Program-made: the position numbers and the translations under genes
DNA from: an uncultured Prevotellaceae bacterium
GTDB taxonomy: Bacteria > Bacteroidota > Bacteroidia > Bacteroidales > Bacteroidaceae
Reading direction: 5' to 3'
DNA length: 9,247 nucleotides
NCBI GenBank assembly: GCA_902803455.1
Contig: CADCQC010000245.1
Coordinates: 1 to 9,247, forward strand
The notes under the pieces: model-generated
What the model was told of the DNA's origin: nothing
The model's database searches: none
What the model saw: only the letters and a program-made list of their open reading frames with translations
Shown here: positions 6,218-9,247 of the stretch, one piece after another
Numbering within the stretch: position 1 is the first letter of the stretch
How the letters are laid out: every line of letters begins with the position of its first letter

Positions 6218-7258
6218 TCATGACCTTCCCTGAAGATGGGATGAATCCGCTGGTGAGACACTCTCAAGGAGTATTTCTATCAGTCGGGGAAGGGCATATC
6301 TCTCGATGTCGTCTTCACCAATCCAGATGTAGTCAGGTGGCAACGTCGGAAGGGTTTTTGTCTCGCAGAGATAAAAGTCGGCGAGCAGCACGCGGTGGGT
6401 GAGCACATGTCTGACATCCTTACGCAATAAGGTAAGTTGACCACCGAAATCTTTCCATGGCGTGTCCTCAATCAGATAGGGTTCCCACAATCCTTGCCAG
6501 ATATCACCTTCCCCACGACGATGGATGGCGGTATGACCATGACATCTGAAATAGATGTAGGTGAGCCGTCGTGTCTTCACTTGTGTTTTTTTCAGTTTTA
6601 CAGGCAGCAGGGCGACCTGTCCCTCGTGGTGGGCAGCACATGATTCCTGAAGCGGACAGTCAAGACATCGTGGAGATTGAGGGGTGCATTGGATAGCGCC
6701 AAAGTCCATGATAGCTTGGTTGAAGGCGGCGGCCTCATCATCCGGCAACAGCGATTGTGCCAAGGCGGTGAATTCCTTTTTCCCTACAGTGCTGTTGATG
6801 GGCGTGCTGATGCCGAAATAGCGGCTCAGCACACGGTAGACATTACCGTCGACCACGGCAGCGGGCAGTCCGAAAGCGATGCTTCCGATGGCTGCGGCGG
6901 TATAGTCGCCCACTCCAGCCAGTTTCTTGATATCCTCGATGGTTCTTGGAAATGCCCCCAGTGTGACGATCTGCTGTGCTGCTTTGTGCAGGTTGCGGGC
7001 CCGTGAGTAGTAGCCCAGTCCTTGCCATTCTCTCAACACCTCATCTTCCGTAGCGTCTGCCAGCATCTCAACGGTGGGCCAATGGCGCATGAAGCGCTCC
7101 CAGTAGGCCATTCCCTGTTGCACGCGTGTCTGTTGGAGAATGATCTCCGATAGCCAGATAGCATAAGGGTCACGGGTATTACGCCACGGCAGGTCACGCC
7201 CGTAATGGCGGAACCAGTCAAGTAGGGTGGTGGTCAGGTGATGTGTAGATGTGCTCAT
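6218..7258 (-). CDS. mutY: A/G-specific adenine DNA glycosylase MutY
   Basis: A 346-residue base-excision repair enzyme that removes adenine mispaired with 8-oxoguanine. Catalytic residues are Glu38 (LSEIILQQTRV) and Asp137 (VVDGNVYRVLSRY). The helix-hairpin-helix is at about 113-130 (LAGVGDYTAAAIGSIAFG). The iron-sulfur cluster ligands Cys191, Cys198, Cys201 and Cys207 have the C-x6-C-x2-C-x5-C spacing. These positions are within one residue of the E. coli enzyme. The C-terminal part (about 225-346) is the NUDIX-like domain that reads 8-oxoG, including LTHRVLLADFYL. Its stop lies 18 bp from that of metY, with no clear terminator between. It seems to be transcribed alone from the element near 7330. 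Confidence 0.96.
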   Translation of the reverse strand: MSTSTHHLTTTLLDWFRHYGRDLPWRNTRDPYAIWLSEIILQQTRVQQGMAYWERFMRHWPTVEMLADATEDEVLREWQGLGYYSRARNLHKAAQQIVTLGAFPRTIEDIKKLAGVGDYTAAAIGSIAFGLPAAVVDGNVYRVLSRYFGISTPINSTVGKKEFTALAQSLLPDDEAAAFNQAIMDFGAIQCTPQSPRCLDCPLQESCAAHHEGQVALLPVKLKKTQVKTRRLTYIYFRCHGHTAIHRRGEGDIWQGLWEPYLIEDTPWKDFGGQLTLLRKDVRHVLTHRVLLADFYLCETKTLPTLPPDYIWIGEDDIERYALPRLIEILLESVSPADSSHLQGRS

Positions 7259-7325
7259 TTTTTAGGGTCGTTACTCTTGGACTTACTAAAATGATGACTT
7301 GGCTTTTCTAAAAATGATGGGTGGA

Positions 7326-7333
7326 CAAAGTTA
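7326..7333 (-). promoter_or_regulatory. -7 element of a putative mutY promoter
   Basis: Read on the minus strand the octamer is TAACTTTG, an exact TAnnTTTG match, placing the mutY transcript start at about 7320 with a leader of about 60 nt. No TTTG was found at the expected -33 distance, so the promoter is incomplete by consensus. Confidence 0.45.
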
Positions 7334-7383
7334 CTCATCTTTTCTCTATTCTTATGCTTACATTCCTGATTCTTTTGGCTTTT

Positions 7384-7485
7384 TTATGGAATTCTTTGGG
7401 TTATACGATTCTCAAAGTGAAGTAATTGCCTGTAATGGTAGATGATGAAAAAGGATATGCCGGAGATAAATCCACAAGCCATCAT
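7384..7485 (-). CDS. Possible 33-residue small membrane protein
   Basis: A short minus-strand ORF beginning ATGATG (7485-7480) reads MMACGFISGISFFIIYHYR, then a charged tail ending RITQRIP and TAA at 7386-7384. Residues about 5-15 are hydrophobic and followed by basic residues, as in single-span micropeptides. A TAnnTTTG octamer (TATATTTG, 7494-7487) ends one base before the first ATG, so a transcript from it would be leaderless or start inside the ORF. It lies between the terminator of the upstream gene and the mutY promoter. ORFs of this size arise often by chance in AT-rich DNA, so this is a candidate only, with no family recognised. Confidence 0.2.
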   Translation of the reverse strand: MMACGFISGISFFIIYHYRQLLHFENRITQRIP

Positions 7486-7517
7486 CCAAATATATTCTTA
7501 GGGTGACTTTATGCCAG

Positions 7518-7566
7518 ACAAAAAAGAAAGGGATTCATCCCCGTGCTCACAGGAATCAACCCCTTT
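7518..7566 (-). terminator. Intrinsic terminator of the 96-residue gene
   Basis: On the minus strand the hairpin pairs AAAGG (7566-7562) and GATTC with GAATC and CCTTT (ending at 7527), with a 4-nt bulge on the 5' side, and is followed by C and six Ts (7525-7520). It begins 38 bp past the stop codon at 7604. The ten paired bases and the T run make it convincing. Confidence 0.75.
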
Positions 7567-7603
7567 GTCTTTATACAAGAATGTCACTTCAATCAGTAGC
7601 ACT

Positions 7604-7894
7604 TCAATCGCACTGGAACTGGAAGAACATCGGTGCCTTGGCAATGGTGCTTGAGATGCGGATTTTCCACTGCCCATAAATCTGCCTGATGTTTTCAGGA
7701 AGATGATTGCTGTCGCGCAGCCGCATCAATATTTCCCTGAGAGGACGGCCCGGATGTGGAGCCTCATCGTTCAACAAACCGACGCGTGCCAATTCTATGT
7801 TGGCCTCCATTTCGTCGATCTCACGCTTGCCTGTCCGTTTCATGTATTCATCGAGACAGTGAAGCAGTTTCTGAAGTGTCTTGATGTCGGTCAT
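7604..7894 (-). CDS. Conserved-looking small protein of unknown function (96 residues)
   Basis: I do not recognise a family. The product has no signal peptide or membrane segment and should be cytoplasmic. Residues about 4-45 are probably helical and amphipathic (LQKLLHCLDEYMKRTG, then IDEMEANIELARVGLL). A PHPGRPLREILMRLRD stretch (47-61) looks like a turn before a basic helix, and QIYGQWKIRIS (71-81) like a terminal beta strand. The basic helix suggests nucleic-acid or protein binding, but nothing proves it. Support for a real gene: a promoter-like octamer at 7941-7948 and a good terminator at 7518-7566 flank it, and the sequence has coding-like composition against AT-rich surroundings. The open plus-strand frame over the same region (7703-7921) lacks such flanking signals. 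Confidence 0.72.
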   Translation of the reverse strand: MTDIKTLQKLLHCLDEYMKRTGKREIDEMEANIELARVGLLNDEAPHPGRPLREILMRLRDSNHLPENIRQIYGQWKIRISSTIAKAPMFFQFQCD

Positions 7895-7940
7895 AATAGT
7901 AAGTTTTTGATGAACAGCTGATATGATGTCTAATACATTA

Positions 7941-7948
7941 CAAATATA
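7941..7948 (-). promoter_or_regulatory. -7 element of a putative promoter for the 96-residue gene
   Basis: On the minus strand the sequence is TATATTTG, an exact TAnnTTTG match, about 47 bp before the start codon. No TTTG lies at the normal -33 distance. The nonamer GCTGAAAAA (7962-7954, minus strand) ends five bases upstream of it. Confidence 0.5.
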
Positions 7949-8010
7949 AGTGATTTTTCAGCAGATTGTTCTTTTTCTTTCAAAAATTAAACACATTTAA
8001 CATTTGATGC

Positions 8011-8048
8011 AATTTTGCTAAATTTTCTTTCTATTTGTAAGCAAAATT
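8011..8048. repeat. Inverted repeat with 9-bp perfect arms
   Basis: AATTTTGCT (8011-8019) and AGCAAAATT (8040-8048) are exact reverse complements separated by 20 bases. There is no adjoining T tract that would make it a terminator. It could be an operator or a chance AT-rich palindrome. Confidence 0.5.
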
Positions 8049-8146
8049 AGGTGTATACGTTACAATCTTTTACTTTTAGTGTCTTTTTTACATTCTTTTT
8101 GTGCATCATCACCTCAACTTCCCCGGGCAATTGTTCTCAGGCACCA

Positions 8147-8177
8147 CACGAGGAGGTAAGTTGGCGCCTTCCTCGTG
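8147..8177. other. GC-rich hairpin in the maturase upstream region
   Basis: CACGAGGAGG (8147-8156) pairs with CCTTCCTCGTG (8167-8177), giving ten base pairs with one bulged T (8169) and a 10-nt loop. No T run follows, so it is not an intrinsic terminator. It may be a structured RNA element, a DNA-binding site, or part of a short coding stretch (the frame 8101-8274 is open through it). Confidence 0.5.
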
Positions 8178-8242
8178 GCAGATTGAGGGTCGTCCAAAAG
8201 TGATGGAGATAACACATCTCAAGCGCAACTTCCTTCTTGATA

Positions 8243-8274
8243 TTTGGGCATCTCAGTTTTTTTCCCTATTTTAG
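8243..8274 (+). promoter_or_regulatory. Candidate promoter of the maturase-like gene
   Basis: TTTG (8243-8246) and TATTTTAG (8267-8274) have the consensus 20-bp spacing; the second differs from TAnnTTTG at one base. Transcription would start near 8279, within a short palindrome (GTCGG AAT CCGAC, 8277-8289), giving a leader of about 55 nt. AAGGA at 8319-8323 may act as the ribosome binding site. Confidence 0.5.
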
Positions 8275-8334
8275 CGGTCGGAATCCGACAAGTGCCATTC
8301 TAAGACACTTTTACTGAGAAGGATTTTGTATAAG

Positions 8335-9247
8335 ATGAGTAAAGTCGTTTCACCTTTTGCCCACCCGCTTTATGTGATGGCCAAACCTGCTGGGGCTCAA
8401 TGTAATCTTGAGTGTCGCTATTGTTATTATCTTGAAAAAAGCGGCCTCTATCCTCCGGAAAAAAGCAGTCCCAATCCCCATGCTGGTGGAATGCTCATGA
8501 GTCAGTCGCTGTTGGAGACGTTTGTCAGACAGTATATTGAGGCTCAGACACAACGGGAGGTGCTCTTCACCTGGCATGGTGGAGAGGCGATGCTGCGACC
8601 GTTGTCTTTCTATCAAGAGGCTGTCAGACTGCAACACAAATATGCGGCTGGACATCTGATCGATAACTGCCTGCAGACCAATGGCACGCTGATCACCGAG
8701 GAATGGTGTGAGTTTTTACGGCAGCATCATTGGCTGGTGGGGGTGTCGGTGGATGGCCCCCAGGAGATACATGATGTTTTCAGAAAAGACCGGCGGGGAA
8801 ACGGATCCTTCCGACGGGTGATGGACGGTATCGCATTGCTCGACCGTTATGGGGTAGAGTGGAATGCCATGGCAGTGGTCAACAGCCGCAATGCGGAACA
8901 GCCATTAGACTTTTATCATTTTTTCAAAGACATCGGATGCCATTATATCCAGTTCACACCCATTGTGGAGAGAATGCTGCCCCGACTGGTGGCTCCCTTG
9001 GAGGGTCTCACACAGGATGATGCGCTGGTGATGACACCAGAGTCGGTATCGCCCCGGCAGTGGGGATCATTTCTCTGCGCGATCTTTGATGAATGGGTGG
9101 CTAACGATGTGGGCGACTATTACGTGCAACTTTTTGATGCCACGCTCGCCAACTGGTTGGGTGTGGAACCGGGAGTCTGTTCTATGGCCAAGACAGGTGG
9201 CAACGCTATGGCCATGGAGTATAACGGGGATGTCTATTCGTGTGACC
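8335..9247 (+). CDS. Radical SAM/SPASM enzyme of the anaerobic sulfatase maturase family (3' truncated)
   Basis: 304 residues are visible; the frame runs off the right edge (family length about 370-420). Members (anSME, ChuR) oxidise an active-site Cys or Ser of sulfatases to formylglycine without oxygen. The radical SAM cluster motif is Cys23-x3-Cys27-x2-Cys30 (CNLECRYC), followed by TWHGGEA (79-85), QTNGT (114-118) and VSVDGPQ (137-143). FTPIVERM and FDATLANWLGVEPGVC are anSME signatures. In the SPASM region Cys282 and Cys303 are present, and Asp304 matches the proposed catalytic base, but Gly288 stands where the family has the first Cys of the seven-cysteine motif, and Asn290 replaces the usual His (AKTCGHA becomes AKTGGNA). 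No sulfatase gene is in the window, so the substrate is open. The remaining SPASM cysteines lie past the edge. Confidence 0.92.
   Translation, partial: MSKVVSPFAHPLYVMAKPAGAQCNLECRYCYYLEKSGLYPPEKSSPNPHAGGMLMSQSLLETFVRQYIEAQTQREVLFTWHGGEAMLRPLSFYQEAVRLQHKYAAGHLIDNCLQTNGTLITEEWCEFLRQHHWLVGVSVDGPQEIHDVFRKDRRGNGSFRRVMDGIALLDRYGVEWNAMAVVNSRNAEQPLDFYHFFKDIGCHYIQFTPIVERMLPRLVAPLEGLTQDDALVMTPESVSPRQWGSFLCAIFDEWVANDVGDYYVQLFDATLANWLGVEPGVCSMAKTGGNAMAMEYNGDVYSCD

Larger units (their letters stand above)
7259..7603. other. 345-bp intergenic region between mutY and the 96-residue gene
   Basis: From right to left on the minus strand it holds a terminator (7518-7566), a TAnnTTTG element (7487-7494), a possible small ORF (7384-7485) and the mutY -7 element (7326-7333). 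Two near-identical stretches, CTAAAATGATG (7286-7296) and CTAAAAATGATG (7308-7319), lie in the mutY leader. I see no RNA gene, riboswitch or mobile element in it. Confidence 0.6.
7895..8334. other. 440-bp AT-rich divergent intergenic region
   Basis: It separates the minus-strand 96-residue gene from the plus-strand maturase-like gene. It contains the -7 element of the former (7941-7948), an inverted repeat (8011-8048), a GC-richer island with a hairpin (8147-8177) inside a 57-codon open frame (8101-8274), and a candidate promoter (8243-8274) for the latter. I see no tRNA, known riboswitch signature or transposon end. Confidence 0.6.

Noticed and set aside
7286..7319. Two CTAAAA(A)TGATG repeats in the mutY leader
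   Set aside because: Short, AT-rich and imperfect; no more than chance can be claimed.
1..9247. Mobile element, prophage, CRISPR array or defence system
   Set aside because: No transposase, integrase, terminal repeats, spaced repeats or defence-type proteins are visible on either strand.

Overview
The window looks like a chromosomal segment of a Bacteroidales bacterium, most likely a Prevotella-like genus. The grounds are: intergenic promoters of the Bacteroidetes type (TTTG, then TAnnTTTG about 20 bp later), weak or absent Shine-Dalgarno sequences, a LytS/LytTR regulatory pair, an exported lipoprotein, an anaerobic sulfatase-maturase-type radical SAM enzyme, and protein sequences that read like this group. 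Species cannot be fixed from the sequence alone. I see no insertion sequence, phage gene, CRISPR array, toxin-antitoxin pair or defence island; most of the window is core housekeeping DNA.

Layout. Positions 2-1373 (+) hold the C-terminal part of a LytS-type sensor histidine kinase and its LytTR response regulator, 7 bp apart. Positions 1591-4562 (+) form a probable operon: an exported protein of unknown function, mazG (NTP pyrophosphohydrolase), a small lipoprotein with a lipocalin-like end, and rnz (tRNase Z), the last two directly abutting. Positions 4614-4789 hold an initiator tRNA gene with its own promoter and a strong intrinsic terminator. Positions 4916-6199 (+) encode MetY, the O-acetylhomoserine sulfhydrylase, which converges on mutY (6218-7258, -), 18 bp away. 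A 345-bp gap carries a mutY -7 element, a possible 33-residue small membrane ORF, and a terminator for an unrecognised 96-residue protein (7604-7894, -). A 440-bp AT-rich divergent gap with two inverted repeats precedes a radical SAM/SPASM enzyme of the anaerobic sulfatase maturase family (8335 to the right edge, +), which is cut off by the window.

Working together: MazG (nucleotide-pool cleaning) and MutY (removal of A opposite 8-oxoG) both limit mutation but are not co-transcribed. RNase Z and the initiator tRNA are adjacent, but the tRNA has its own promoter. The most notable observations are (i) the maturase-like enzyme has Gly288 where the family has the first cysteine of the SPASM seven-cysteine motif, a ligand of auxiliary cluster I; (ii) the initiator tRNA has an unpaired position in its T stem and an A-U pair in place of one of the three G-C anticodon-stem pairs; (iii) the nonamer TTTTTCAGC/GCTGAAAAA occurs five times, always between genes and next to or inside putative promoters. 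I found no convincing wholly new multi-gene system.
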